Below are positions 42,720-52,976 of a stretch of 64,000 nucleotides of DNA, piece by piece. The DNA lies in contig JADLHZ010000033.1 of the NCBI GenBank assembly GCA_020848545.1, forward strand, positions 1-64,000. Reading direction: 5' to 3'. The number at the start of each line of letters is the position of its first letter. Within the stretch, counting starts at the first letter, position 1. Source of the stretch: Deltaproteobacteria bacterium (GTDB taxonomy: Bacteria; Myxococcota; JADLHZ01). Both the position numbers and the translations under genes were made by a program. The notes beneath the pieces are model-generated. The model did not search any database and was not told where the DNA came from. It saw nothing but the letters and a program-made list of their open reading frames with translations.

Positions 42720-45140
42720 TTAGCCCGCGCGGTCGGGGTCGATGCCCATGTAGGCGCGCGTCTTCTTGGCGAAGAGCTCGAGCGTGTCGACGACCTTGGC
42801 GTTGAAGCTACCTTGGGTGAAGCGGCCGTCCTGCTGGCGCTCGCCCGGATCGAGCCCGCTGAGCAACGCGAGCACGTCGTCGACGGTCGAGGCGGCGTAG
42901 ACAGAGAAGAGGCCGGCGTTCGCGGCCTCGACCACCTCGGGCTTGAGCATCAAGTGGCGGGCGTTCGCCCGCGGCACAATCACGCCTTGCTTGCCGTCGA
43001 GCCCCCGCGCGCGACACAGCTCGAAGAAGCCTTCGATCTTGTCGTTGACGCCGCCGACGACTTGCAGCTCGCCGCGTTGGTTCACCGAGCCCGTGACGGC
43101 GATGCCCTGGGTCAGCTTCACGTTGGCGATGGCGCTGAGCAACGCGCAGAGCTCGGCGCACGACGCGCTGTCTCCGTCGACCGGCATGTACGACTGCTCG
43201 AAGGCGAGGCTCGCGTCGAAGGCGAGCGGCACGTCGCGGCCGTAGCGCTCGCGCAGAAAGCCGACGAAGGTGAGGACGCCCTTCGAGTGAATGGCGCCCG
43301 AGAGATCCACCTCGCGCTCGATGTTGACGACCTTGCCGCGGCCGAGGCCGACGCGGGCGGTGATGCGCGCCGGGCTGCCGATCGCCACGTCTCCGAACTC
43401 GACGACGGTGAGGCCGTTCACCTGGCCGACCACGCTGCCGGCGCTGTCGATCAACACCGAGCCGTCGAGGATCTGCTGCAAGACCAGCTCGCGGACGCGG
43501 CCCATCCGGCGTTCGCGCGCGGCGAAGGCGCCTTCGATGTGCGCGAGCGTGATCGTCTTGGCGTTCTGCCGGCGGGCGTGGGCGTCGGCTTCGCGAGCGA
43601 CGTCGGCGAGGCGGCGCCAGTTCGCGGTGAGCTTCGTCGCTTCCTCGGCCACGCGCGAGGCGTGCTCGATGACCCGCAAGACGGCGCCGCGCTCCAAGGG
43701 CAAGAGCTTCTCACGCTTGCAGATCGCGGCGAGCACGCGCGCGACGAGCGCCTCGTTCGCCTCGTTGCGCTCGAACTCGTCGTCGAAGTCGACCGCGATC
43801 TTGAACAACCCGGAGAACTCCGGGTCGACGTCGAGGAGGCCGTAGAAGAGCTCGCGCTCGCCGAGCAACGCCACCGTGACGTCGAGCGGCACCGTCTCGG
43901 GCTCCAGCGACACGATGTTCTGCAAGGTCATCTGCCGCTCGGGCGACTCCAAGCGGATCTCGTGCGATCGCAGCATGCGCTTCAAAGCGTCCCACGCTTG
44001 CTCGTCGCGCAGGAGCTTTTGCACCTGCAGGATCAGGTAACCGCCGTTGGCCTTGTGCAGCGCGCCGGCTTTGATCAGCGCGAAGTCGCTCGCCGGGCCG
44101 GTGGAGTCCGGCGCGTGGTCCATGCGGCCGAAGAGGTTCGCGTACGTCGGGTTGTCTTCGAGCACGACCGGCGCGCCTTTTCGCTCGCTCTGATCGACGA
44201 GGACGTTGACGTGGTAGCTCGCAAAGAGCGTCTTGTCGTCCTGCGGCACTCGGTGCTGTTGCGGCGGGGTGGGGTGCTCCTCCACCTCCTCGTTCGGCAA
44301 GAAGCGCGCGACGTTGTCGACGACGTCTTTGCGCATCGCCTCCAAGTGGTCGACGACGGCCGGCGCGTGGCTCCACGACTTCGTCGCGTCGTCGAAGAAA
44401 GGTCGGATCGCCCCCTCGGCGATCTCACGATCGAGCGTACGCAGTTTCTTGCGCATCTCGCTCTCGTGGCGCGGCATCTGCTCGAGCGTGTCTTGCAGGT
44501 CCTGCTTGACCGGATCGAGCACCTCCATGATTCGCGCTTGTTCCTCTTGCGGCAGCTCGGCGAACTCCTCTTCGCCGTACGGTTCGTCACCGTCGAGCGG
44601 CGCCACGAGGAGGCCGTCGTCGGTCGTAAGCACGGTGGCGCCACGCTTCTTCGCGCGCGCGTCGACCTCTTGGACGAGGGCGTCGCGCTTCTCTTGCAGC
44701 GTGTCGTGCAGCGAGCGCCGGCGCGAGCGGTTGTCCGGCGCATCGAAGGCCGCCGGCAGCGCGCTCTTCAAGTCCTCGACGAGCTGCTTCATGTCGCTCT
44801 TCAGGCGCCGGCCGTGCCCGGGCTGCAAGCGGATGGCGCGCGGGGCGTAGGGCACCGCGAAGTTGAAGACGTAGCACCAGTCGCTCGGCACCGGCTCCGA
44901 ATGCGCGCGCGCTTCGAGCAGCTTCTTCACCGCGGTGAGCTTGCCCGTGCCTTCGTTGCCCATGACGAAGAGGTTGTAGCCTTCGCGTTGGATCGAAAGG
45001 CCGAAGTCGAGCGCTTCGATCGCGCGCTTCTGGACGTCGATGCCATGCGCGGGCTCGAGCTCATCGGTGGTCTGAAACTTCAGGCCGGCGATGGTGCTCA
45101 GCCGGCGCAATGCCGACGGGGGGATCCGATCTTTGTGCAT
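42720..45140 (-). CDS. Lon-like ATP-dependent protease (LonB/YcbZ type)
   Basis: An 806-aa protein from ATG 45140 (GTG 45170 is in frame but has no RBS). The ATPase part has a Walker A (GNEGTGK near 62) and an insert-rich middle characteristic of AAA_32 proteins rather than classical Lon. The C-terminal proteolytic domain contains the Ser-Lys dyad: Ser of PVDGDSASCAE and Lys of VGGVNDKIEGF. It lacks the LAN domain of LonA. It would degrade damaged or regulatory proteins. It is separated by 42 bp from the 165-aa unknown gene on the same strand, so the three may be one operon. Confidence 0.88.
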   Translation of the reverse strand: MHKDRIPPSALRRLSTIAGLKFQTTDELEPAHGIDVQKRAIEALDFGLSIQREGYNLFVMGNEGTGKLTAVKKLLEARAHSEPVPSDWCYVFNFAVPYAPRAIRLQPGHGRRLKSDMKQLVEDLKSALPAAFDAPDNRSRRRSLHDTLQEKRDALVQEVDARAKKRGATVLTTDDGLLVAPLDGDEPYGEEEFAELPQEEQARIMEVLDPVKQDLQDTLEQMPRHESEMRKKLRTLDREIAEGAIRPFFDDATKSWSHAPAVVDHLEAMRKDVVDNVARFLPNEEVEEHPTPPQQHRVPQDDKTLFASYHVNVLVDQSERKGAPVVLEDNPTYANLFGRMDHAPDSTGPASDFALIKAGALHKANGGYLILQVQKLLRDEQAWDALKRMLRSHEIRLESPERQMTLQNIVSLEPETVPLDVTVALLGERELFYGLLDVDPEFSGLFKIAVDFDDEFERNEANEALVARVLAAICKREKLLPLERGAVLRVIEHASRVAEEATKLTANWRRLADVAREADAHARRQNAKTITLAHIEGAFAARERRMGRVRELVLQQILDGSVLIDSAGSVVGQVNGLTVVEFGDVAIGSPARITARVGLGRGKVVNIEREVDLSGAIHSKGVLTFVGFLRERYGRDVPLAFDASLAFEQSYMPVDGDSASCAELCALLSAIANVKLTQGIAVTGSVNQRGELQVVGGVNDKIEGFFELCRARGLDGKQGVIVPRANARHLMLKPEVVEAANAGLFSVYAASTVDDVLALLSGLDPGERQQDGRFTQGSFNAKVVDTLELFAKKTRAYMGIDPDRAG

Positions 45141-45249
45141 CGGAAGAGAAATGCGCTCAGTGCGGCCCACGGGTCAATGGAGCGCGCCAGGCGTCGCCAC
45201 GAAACAATAAATTTGTGGACGCACGGGCCCGACGTGTCATCGTTTCAGC

Positions 45250-45621
45250 GTGGGAAAGAAGATTCTCATCGTCGACGACTCGAAGACTTTTCAGCAGCTC
45301 GAGCGGGCCCTGCTCGCCGGCCGCGGTTATGAATTTCTCGAGGCGTTCGATGGGTCGCAAGCGGTGAAGCTGGCGGTCGAGCACGTGCCGGACCTCATCT
45401 TGCTCGACGTGCAGATGCCGGTGATGGACGGCGGCCAGGTGCTGCAGTTTCTGAAGAACGAGCCGAAGACGAAGAACATCCCGATCATCATGATCACGAC
45501 GCTCGGCGAGCAGAAGGACAACAAGCGCGTGCTGTCGAGCGGCGGCGCGACCGCGGTCTTGCACAAGCCGATCAAGGGGATGGAGCTGAACCGCCTCGTG
45601 CGCGATCTGCTGCGCGAGTGA
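45250..45621 (+). CDS. Single-domain response regulator (CheY-like)
   Basis: A 123-aa receiver domain. The acidic pair is in ILIVDDSKT (Asp9/Asp10), the phosphoacceptor Asp in LILLDVQMPVMDGG (about 54), the switch Thr in IIMITTLGE, and Lys in LHKPIKG. All catalytic positions are intact, unlike the FrzS-like receiver. The start is GTG 45250. No histidine kinase or output domain is adjacent, so the partner lies elsewhere. It is divergent from the Lon-type gene and convergent with the beta-propeller lipoprotein. Confidence 0.9.
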   Translation: MGKKILIVDDSKTFQQLERALLAGRGYEFLEAFDGSQAVKLAVEHVPDLILLDVQMPVMDGGQVLQFLKNEPKTKNIPIIMITTLGEQKDNKRVLSSGGATAVLHKPIKGMELNRLVRDLLRE

Positions 45622-45657
45622 CTCTCATCTTGGCCGTGAAAAATGGCCGTGGCCGAA

Positions 45658-47775
45658 TCAAGGCGTGATCGTCGTCGGAGCGAACTCCGCGGTCGCGATC
45701 GGCGTCGACAAGTCCGCGATGTTCGCGACGCGCACACCGGCGTCGCTGATCGCATAGACGAAGTCGTCGGCCATGACGCTGCGGCGAACGTTCGGCATCC
45801 AATAGTAAGTCCAGCTGTTCGTCTGGCGGGCTTGGTACAAGTCGCCGAGAGACAGCGCGCCCTTCGCCGTGAAGCCCGTCTCGGCGTCCACCGAGAACAC
45901 GCGCAAGTCCGACGTGAAGCTCGACCAGTAGTCGCTGGCGTTCATGTTCCAGTCGCTGAACGGGATCGCCAAGAGCTTCTTCGCCGGAAAGTAGTTGAAC
46001 GCGCGGTGATCGTACATCGCCTCGCTCCAACTATAGGCGGTCCCGACGATCTGCGAGTGCGTCTGCGTCGGGTTCGCGAGGTCGCTCACGTCGAAGATCT
46101 GCAGTTGAACGGCGCGCGTGTTCCAGGTCTGCGGGCCGTTCTCGGGAACGTAGGTGCCGATCGTCAAGAGGTGATTCTCGTCGAGCGGGTGAATGTAGGT
46201 CGAGAAGCCCGGGATCTTCAGCTCGCCGATCTTCTTCGGGTTCGTCGGATCCGTGAGGTCGAAGGTGAACAAGGGATCGATCTGGCGGAAGGTGACGACG
46301 AACGCCTTGTTGCCGACGAAGCGGCTCGACATGACGCGCTCACCCTTGGCGAGGAGCTCCGAGCGGCCGACGTCGGTCAGCGTGCCGTTCTTCTCGGCGA
46401 ACACCCACAAGCGGTTCGTCGTCTCGGTGCGCCCCCAGCGATTCTGCGGGAACTGAAGGTCCGGCACCCGCGTCGAGATCGTCGTGACGATGCGGAAGAA
46501 GCCGGCGGCGTTTTCGTCCATCGAGAACTGGTCGACGATGTGACCGGACACTGTGCCCGACGCCACGTACTTCGCTTCGTCCGGCGAGCGGATGTCGAAC
46601 TTGTGGATGTACGTCGCGTCCTCTTGATCGAGCGCCGGCCACCACCACCAGTGCCGCGTCGCCAGATAAAGGTTGTCGAGGGAGGCGTAGATCTCGCCGG
46701 GCTCGCTGACGATCGTGCGTTGATCGAGGGTCTGTTGCTCGAGGTTGAGCGTCACGACGCTGACCGTGCCGAGCTTCGTCGGTGCGTTGACCTTCGAGAA
46801 GTCGCCGCAGTCGTAGCCGAGGTCGCGCGTGCCGCTCTGGTCGGTGAGCGACGCCGAAGGCAGCCACGCGGCGAGCGGCTGGGCGCGGATGAGCGGCTCG
46901 TTCTTGATGATGAGGTTCGTGTACGCTTGCTTCAGCTTCTCGATGTCGAGCTGGCCGCCGCTCCAGTTGTAGTCTTCGTAGGTCGGATAGAACTGCACGC
47001 CCTTCGGCCAGTTGAAGTCGTCCGAGAGCACGACGCGCACGGCGCTGCCGATCTTACGCGCCGAGTTGTAGTGGCCAGGCAACTCGTAGCTCTCGGTCAC
47101 CTTCATCGCGCCCATGTTCGAGACGTCGACGACGGTGATCTTCACGCTGTTCGAGTAGTAGTAGCCGCACGACATCGAGCGCGCGGCGCACACCGAGTCG
47201 TTCTGCGCGAGCGGGTACGATTTGTACACCGTGGAGAAGACGACCGCCTTGTCTTTTCCGTCGAGGAAGAGCTCGCGCGGCCAGCCGTCGATCTTCACCT
47301 TGCCGAGCGCGGCGGCTTCAGCGGCCGGCCAGCTTTTGACGGCGTGCAGCGAGCCGCCCGAGAGCACGAAGATGCGCGTGCCGTCGTTCTTGACGAAGTC
47401 GGCTTCGTCGACGCCTTGGACCTGGTTGTTCGTCGTCGTGTAGTCGCTCGGGGCGCTCGGCGCAGCGGCGCTCGTCGTCGAAGCGTCCTCGGCGGCGGCT
47501 CCGGCTTGAGCTCCCTCGGGGCTGGAGAGCCCGACGTTCGGGCTCGCCTTCGCGCGGCCGTAGGCCTCGCTGATCGCGTCGCGCTGCTGCTCGAGCTGCG
47601 TGCGCATCATTTGGACAGCGGTGTCTTCGATGTAGCGCTCGAGGTCGGCGCAGGCGTTCGGGCCCTTGAACGATTCGAGCGCGGCTTGGCGCGTGACGGG
47701 TTGCGGGTTCGGGCCGGTGCCGGAGCAGGCGGCGAGGAGAGCGAGCGAAGCTACGAGCGATCGTCTAGCGTTCAT
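45658..47775 (-). CDS. Beta-propeller domain lipoprotein (PF09826-type)
   Basis: A 705-aa protein with a lipoprotein signal ending LLAACSGT (Cys17). The N-terminal 120 residues are helical (LERYIEDTAVQMMRTQLEQQRDAI) with an Ala/Ser-rich linker. From YTTTNNQVQGVDEADFVKNDG (about 130) the sequence matches secreted beta-propeller-domain proteins, with DGTRIFVLSGGSLHAV, the distinctive GVDEAD entry motif, and further blades to the end. Such proteins are envelope-located; the function is unknown. The ATG at 47775 is used because the open frame upstream to 47889 has no signal. It is divergent from guaB with 150 bp between starts. Confidence 0.86.
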   Translation of the reverse strand: MNARRSLVASLALLAACSGTGPNPQPVTRQAALESFKGPNACADLERYIEDTAVQMMRTQLEQQRDAISEAYGRAKASPNVGLSSPEGAQAGAAAEDASTTSAAAPSAPSDYTTTNNQVQGVDEADFVKNDGTRIFVLSGGSLHAVKSWPAAEAAALGKVKIDGWPRELFLDGKDKAVVFSTVYKSYPLAQNDSVCAARSMSCGYYYSNSVKITVVDVSNMGAMKVTESYELPGHYNSARKIGSAVRVVLSDDFNWPKGVQFYPTYEDYNWSGGQLDIEKLKQAYTNLIIKNEPLIRAQPLAAWLPSASLTDQSGTRDLGYDCGDFSKVNAPTKLGTVSVVTLNLEQQTLDQRTIVSEPGEIYASLDNLYLATRHWWWWPALDQEDATYIHKFDIRSPDEAKYVASGTVSGHIVDQFSMDENAAGFFRIVTTISTRVPDLQFPQNRWGRTETTNRLWVFAEKNGTLTDVGRSELLAKGERVMSSRFVGNKAFVVTFRQIDPLFTFDLTDPTNPKKIGELKIPGFSTYIHPLDENHLLTIGTYVPENGPQTWNTRAVQLQIFDVSDLANPTQTHSQIVGTAYSWSEAMYDHRAFNYFPAKKLLAIPFSDWNMNASDYWSSFTSDLRVFSVDAETGFTAKGALSLGDLYQARQTNSWTYYWMPNVRRSVMADDFVYAISDAGVRVANIADLSTPIATAEFAPTTITP

Positions 47776-47826
47776 GACCGTGCCGTTCAGCAACGAGCGT
47801 GCCAGCGTGAAGAACGCGTAAAATAG

Positions 47827-49386
<1,560 letters not shown>

Positions 49387-49434
49387 GAAAAGCCGAGCCA
49401 ATACCTCGACGCGTCGTGTAATCTGCATGGAGAG

Positions 49435-50382
49435 ATGAATCCTCCGTCACCGCAGCTTGGCGCCAATCGTCCGGCGATCGCTCCGACGGGTGATCTCGGC
49501 GTCGTCGATCTCAGCACTTGGCCGAAGGTCTCCACGAAGGAAATGGTGGATCGCATCAAGATCGCCATGGATCACGTGAAGCTCCCCGCGGCCGAGCGGC
49601 TTTCCGTGGAAGAGGGCGTCAGGAAGGCGCTCGCGTCGCCGAACCCGAGCTTCTACCTCCAGCGCCTCTTTACGATCATCACGACGCCTGAAGACCCAGC
49701 CCAGAAGACGCAACTGATGCAGAAGGCGAGCGCGCAGTTGAAGGCCGACGTCGCCGCTGCCAACGCACAGGCGAAAGTCGCCAATACCTCCGTCGAAGAG
49801 AACGACGCTAAGAGCGCCTCGCGGAGCTGGACGACGGTCAAAGGCTACGGTGGCAAGACCTACGACGTCGACAAGCGCGACCCGAAGAACGTCTTCGTGA
49901 AGATCCGCGTACACGCGACCGGCCCGCAAGCGGCCGACATCAAGAAGCTCGAAGACGCCATCGAGAAGACGCTCGGCAAGGCCGGTGGCTTCACGGTCGA
50001 CATCGAGTTCGTCGAGCGCGATGGCGACGACGTCTTCACCGTCGGCACCGATCCCACGGTGTGGCCGAACTGCCTCAACTGGTCGGCCGGCACCTTCGTC
50101 GCGGCGCACGAGTGCCTGCACCTCATGAACGTCGAAGACGCCTACAACGTCCCCGGCCGCCACGCCGCCAACGGCGCCATGCCGCGCGACCAGCGCTTGA
50201 GCCTATTTCTGCACAGCTTCGATCACGGCTACGACAAAGGGCGCGATCGCGACAGCATCATGGGCCACGGCGACAAGCCGACCGACGCCGACGTCTGCAC
50301 CGCTGTGGGCGGCGACGCGTCGTGCGTGCAACAACGCTTGCCACCGGTCAAAATGGGCAGCGTCGGCCTCCGCAAGCAGTGA
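49435..50382 (+). CDS. Zinc-metalloprotease-like protein without signal peptide
   Basis: A 315-aa protein. The catalytic motif is HECLH at 225-229 followed by LMNVEDAY, giving HExxH with an acidic third ligand candidate 5-6 residues after the second His. Downstream are RHAANGAMP and RDRDSIMGHGD (an SIM turn typical of met-turn-like regions). The N-terminal 100 residues are helical (TKEMVDRIKIAMDHVKLPAAERL); a short beta segment (VFVKIRVHATG) precedes the catalytic part. There is no signal peptide, so activity is cytoplasmic or export is by a specialised pathway, as for many toxin-like proteases. Family assignment is uncertain (M64-like or related gluzincin). Confidence 0.6.
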   Translation: MNPPSPQLGANRPAIAPTGDLGVVDLSTWPKVSTKEMVDRIKIAMDHVKLPAAERLSVEEGVRKALASPNPSFYLQRLFTIITTPEDPAQKTQLMQKASAQLKADVAAANAQAKVANTSVEENDAKSASRSWTTVKGYGGKTYDVDKRDPKNVFVKIRVHATGPQAADIKKLEDAIEKTLGKAGGFTVDIEFVERDGDDVFTVGTDPTVWPNCLNWSAGTFVAAHECLHLMNVEDAYNVPGRHAANGAMPRDQRLSLFLHSFDHGYDKGRDRDSIMGHGDKPTDADVCTAVGGDASCVQQRLPPVKMGSVGLRKQ

Positions 50383-50443
50383 GCCTTCCTGAGCGATCCT
50401 CGCATCTCGACCGCCGTCACCCGCCGCCGCCGATAACACGGCC

Positions 50444-51121
50444 GTGCACTCTCGCTACGCGCTGGCCGTCGACGCGGCGGCCCTCGCACTCGATTTCGTC
50501 TGGATCATCGCGCTGCGCGAGCGCCTCTGGCTCTCCGTCGCGCTCTGCACGCTCACGTCCGTCGCGCGCCTTGCCCTGATCCGCCGGCGCTGGGACGTCG
50601 CGCTGTTCGTGGCTGGCGGCGCCGCGGCCGCAGGGAGCGACGCCCTGCAAGTCGCGTGTGGCGTCTACACCTATCCCGTCCAACAGCTCTTCGTGCTGCC
50701 TGCATGCATGGTCCCGGTGTGGGGCCAGATCATGTTGTTCATCGCGTCGGTGCTGGCGACGGCGCAGCGCATGTCGCCAGGCGCGCCACCCGTGCCGACG
50801 CGTGCTCAGCTCGCGCTCATCTCGCTCGCGTTCGCAGCGGCCCTCTTCGCGGTGTGCGGCCTCTATCGAACGCCGTGGCACGTGGCCCTCGCCAGCACGC
50901 TCGCGGCGCTGGTGATGCTGCGGATCGCGCCGGCGCGCCATGATCTGCCGCTCGTCCTCGTCGCGGCGACGCTCGGCCCGCTCGCTGAGGCGATCTTGGT
51001 ACACAACGGCGTCTACCGCTTCGCGGTCCCGACCTGGCAGCAGATGCCACTCTGGCACCCCTTCTTCTGGGCCGCGAGCTTGCTCTTCGTTCGCCGTGCG
51101 TTTTCAGCGCTGCGGATCTGA
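50444..51121 (+). CDS. Integral membrane protein, DUF2878-like
   Basis: A 225-aa protein, GTG start, with about seven hydrophobic helices (first LALDFVWIIALRERLWL near 15, last near 200). A conserved-looking C-terminal segment LVAATLGPLAEAILVHNGVYRF followed by MPLWHPFFWAASLLF resembles the DUF2878 family (G-x-P-x-[ED]-x-x-L near a G-x-Y and PLW motif). Function unknown. It is followed by a carotenoid-oxygenase gene on the same strand 71 bp later. Confidence 0.65.
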   Translation: MHSRYALAVDAAALALDFVWIIALRERLWLSVALCTLTSVARLALIRRRWDVALFVAGGAAAAGSDALQVACGVYTYPVQQLFVLPACMVPVWGQIMLFIASVLATAQRMSPGAPPVPTRAQLALISLAFAAALFAVCGLYRTPWHVALASTLAALVMLRIAPARHDLPLVLVAATLGPLAEAILVHNGVYRFAVPTWQQMPLWHPFFWAASLLFVRRAFSALRI

Positions 51122-51192
51122 CGCGTACTTCTGTCGCCGACGGCGCGCGCCGCTTGGTGCGCGACCACACCGTTGCCGCCGACAACCGAACC

Positions 51193-52770
51193 ATGGCTGT
51201 TCGCGCTACGGGTCCGCGTCCGATCCCTCGCACCGCCGAGGTGCCGTCAGCGACAACCTCGCTGGCGCCTAAGCCCGACACCTTCGCGCGCGTGCGCGGG
51301 CCGCGAACGAGCGAGGCGCCGCGAACGTCCGTGATCACGTCGATGCTCCACGGCGCGCAGCTCGTCTTGCAATCGCTGTTTCCGAACGCCCCGAAGAAGC
51401 CGTCGTGGTTCAGCGGCTTTCTGCCTCAGCCGCGCGAGCTACACGGCGTGAAGATCACGAAGATCGAGGGCGAGATCCCGCGCGCGCTGAACGGCACCTT
51501 CTATCGCAACGGACCTGGAGCGTTCGGCGAGGTCTCGCACGTGTTCGACGCCGACGGCATGGTCGCGCGCTTTCACTTCGATGACGGCGCGATCACCTTC
51601 TCGAACCGCTTCGTGCAAACGTCGCAGCGCCTCGAGGAAGAAGCGGCGGGTGCGCGTTTGTATCGCGGCTTCGGCTCACCGCTCCCCGGCGGCGTGCCCG
51701 GCAATGCGATCGCCGGCATCGACGAGACCGCGAACACGTCGGTCCTGCCCTTCGGTGACAAGCTGCTCGCGATGGCGGAGAACGGCCGCCCGTATGCGCT
51801 CGATCCCGAAACGCTCGAGACCATCGGCGAGCACGACTTCAACGGCACGCTCGGCCCGCACACCTTCTTCTCGGCGCATCCGAAGGTGTTGGCCGACGGC
51901 ACGGCGTACAACTTCGGCATGGCCTACGGTCCGTTGCCGGCGGTGAATCTGTGGCGCATCGACCCCAGCGGCTCGCTCGAAAAGCTGCCGCGGCTACCGC
52001 TGCGCCACAACACGATGATGCACGACTTCGCCGCGACGAAGAATCACGTCGTCGTGCTCGAGCATCCCTACCGCGCCGGCATCGGCGGCATTCTGAAGAT
52101 GTTCGCCGGCCAAGACACGCTGGCCAACGCGCTCGCGTGGCACGGCGACGATCCGATGACCGTTCACGTGATGGACAAGAGCGGCGCGGTGAAGCGCTTC
52201 GAGACGCCGCCGGACTTCATCGGGCACACCGTCAACGCGTTCGAGGACAAAGACGGCAACGTCTGCGTCGACTATCTCGGGTACAAGGACGACGCGCCGT
52301 ATCGCATGCTGCAGAGCGTGCTCGACGCGCCGCCGACGCTCGCGATGGAGAATACGCTCACGCGGCTCGTGATCAGCAGGAGCGGCGTCGAGAAGAAGAA
52401 GCTCGCGCGCATGGACGCGGAGTTTCCGCAGATCAACCCGCGCTACGCCGGGCGCGACTATCAGTTCCTGTACGCGGTGAAGAGCGAGACCGGCGCGTGG
52501 TCGAGCTCGCGGCTCGTCAAGACCGACGTGAAGTCGGGGCAGACGAGCTCACACGACTTCGGCGCCGGCCACTTTCCGGGCGAGCCGATCTTCGTGCCGA
52601 AGCCGGACGCTGTCTCCGAGGACGACGGGTGGCTGCTGTCCGTCGTCTACGATGCGACGACGCACGGCTCGTACGTCGCGGTGCTCGATGCGGCCCATCT
52701 CAGCCTGCTGGCGAAAGCGCATCTGCCGATCCACTTGCCGGTCGGTTTTCACGGGGCGTTCAGAGCCTGA
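51193..52770 (+). CDS. Carotenoid cleavage oxygenase (RPE65 family)
   Basis: A 525-aa member of the carotenoid oxygenase family, non-haem Fe(II) enzymes that cleave carotenoid, retinoid or stilbene double bonds. The four iron-ligating histidines are in the expected places: AHPKVLADG, NTMMHDFAAT, FIGHTVNAFED and, near the C-terminus, VGFHGAF. GTFYRNGPG and ADGMVARF at the N-terminal side are also family motifs. The N-terminal 50 residues are Pro/Arg-rich; ATG 51343 (475 aa) is an alternative start that would remove them. No carotenoid synthesis genes are adjacent. Confidence 0.9.
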   Translation: MAVRATGPRPIPRTAEVPSATTSLAPKPDTFARVRGPRTSEAPRTSVITSMLHGAQLVLQSLFPNAPKKPSWFSGFLPQPRELHGVKITKIEGEIPRALNGTFYRNGPGAFGEVSHVFDADGMVARFHFDDGAITFSNRFVQTSQRLEEEAAGARLYRGFGSPLPGGVPGNAIAGIDETANTSVLPFGDKLLAMAENGRPYALDPETLETIGEHDFNGTLGPHTFFSAHPKVLADGTAYNFGMAYGPLPAVNLWRIDPSGSLEKLPRLPLRHNTMMHDFAATKNHVVVLEHPYRAGIGGILKMFAGQDTLANALAWHGDDPMTVHVMDKSGAVKRFETPPDFIGHTVNAFEDKDGNVCVDYLGYKDDAPYRMLQSVLDAPPTLAMENTLTRLVISRSGVEKKKLARMDAEFPQINPRYAGRDYQFLYAVKSETGAWSSSRLVKTDVKSGQTSSHDFGAGHFPGEPIFVPKPDAVSEDDGWLLSVVYDATTHGSYVAVLDAAHLSLLAKAHLPIHLPVGFHGAFRA

Positions 52771-52976
52771 CCCAAAACCCCTGGCCCAAAACCCTGACCG
52801 TTTGCCTTGGCCGCGAGCGTGAGCCTGACCGTGGCCTTGGCCCGTCGTCGTCGGGCCCGTCGGTGGCCAGGGCCAGGGTCATGGTCAGGAGCGCGAGCGC
52901 GGCCAGGGCATCTGGGCCACGGCGTTGTGGGCCAGGCCAGGTGGACCTGCCCCCGTTCCTGCGCTAACCGCCACCC
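52771..52976. repeat. GC-rich intergenic spacer of iterated words with an imperfect inverted repeat
   Basis: Built of short repeated words (CCTGACC, TGGCCC, GGCCAGG). Arms 52824-52843 and 52870-52889 are complementary at 17 of 20 positions with a 26-bp loop; further weaker copies surround them. It lies between the carotenoid oxygenase stop and guaA. It may act as terminator for the former or attenuator for the latter. I see no gene in it. Confidence 0.75.

Noticed and set aside
45622-45657. Rho-independent terminator between the receiver and beta-propeller genes
   Set aside because: Short GGCC-type pairings are present but no stable stem followed by a T-run could be found in either direction.
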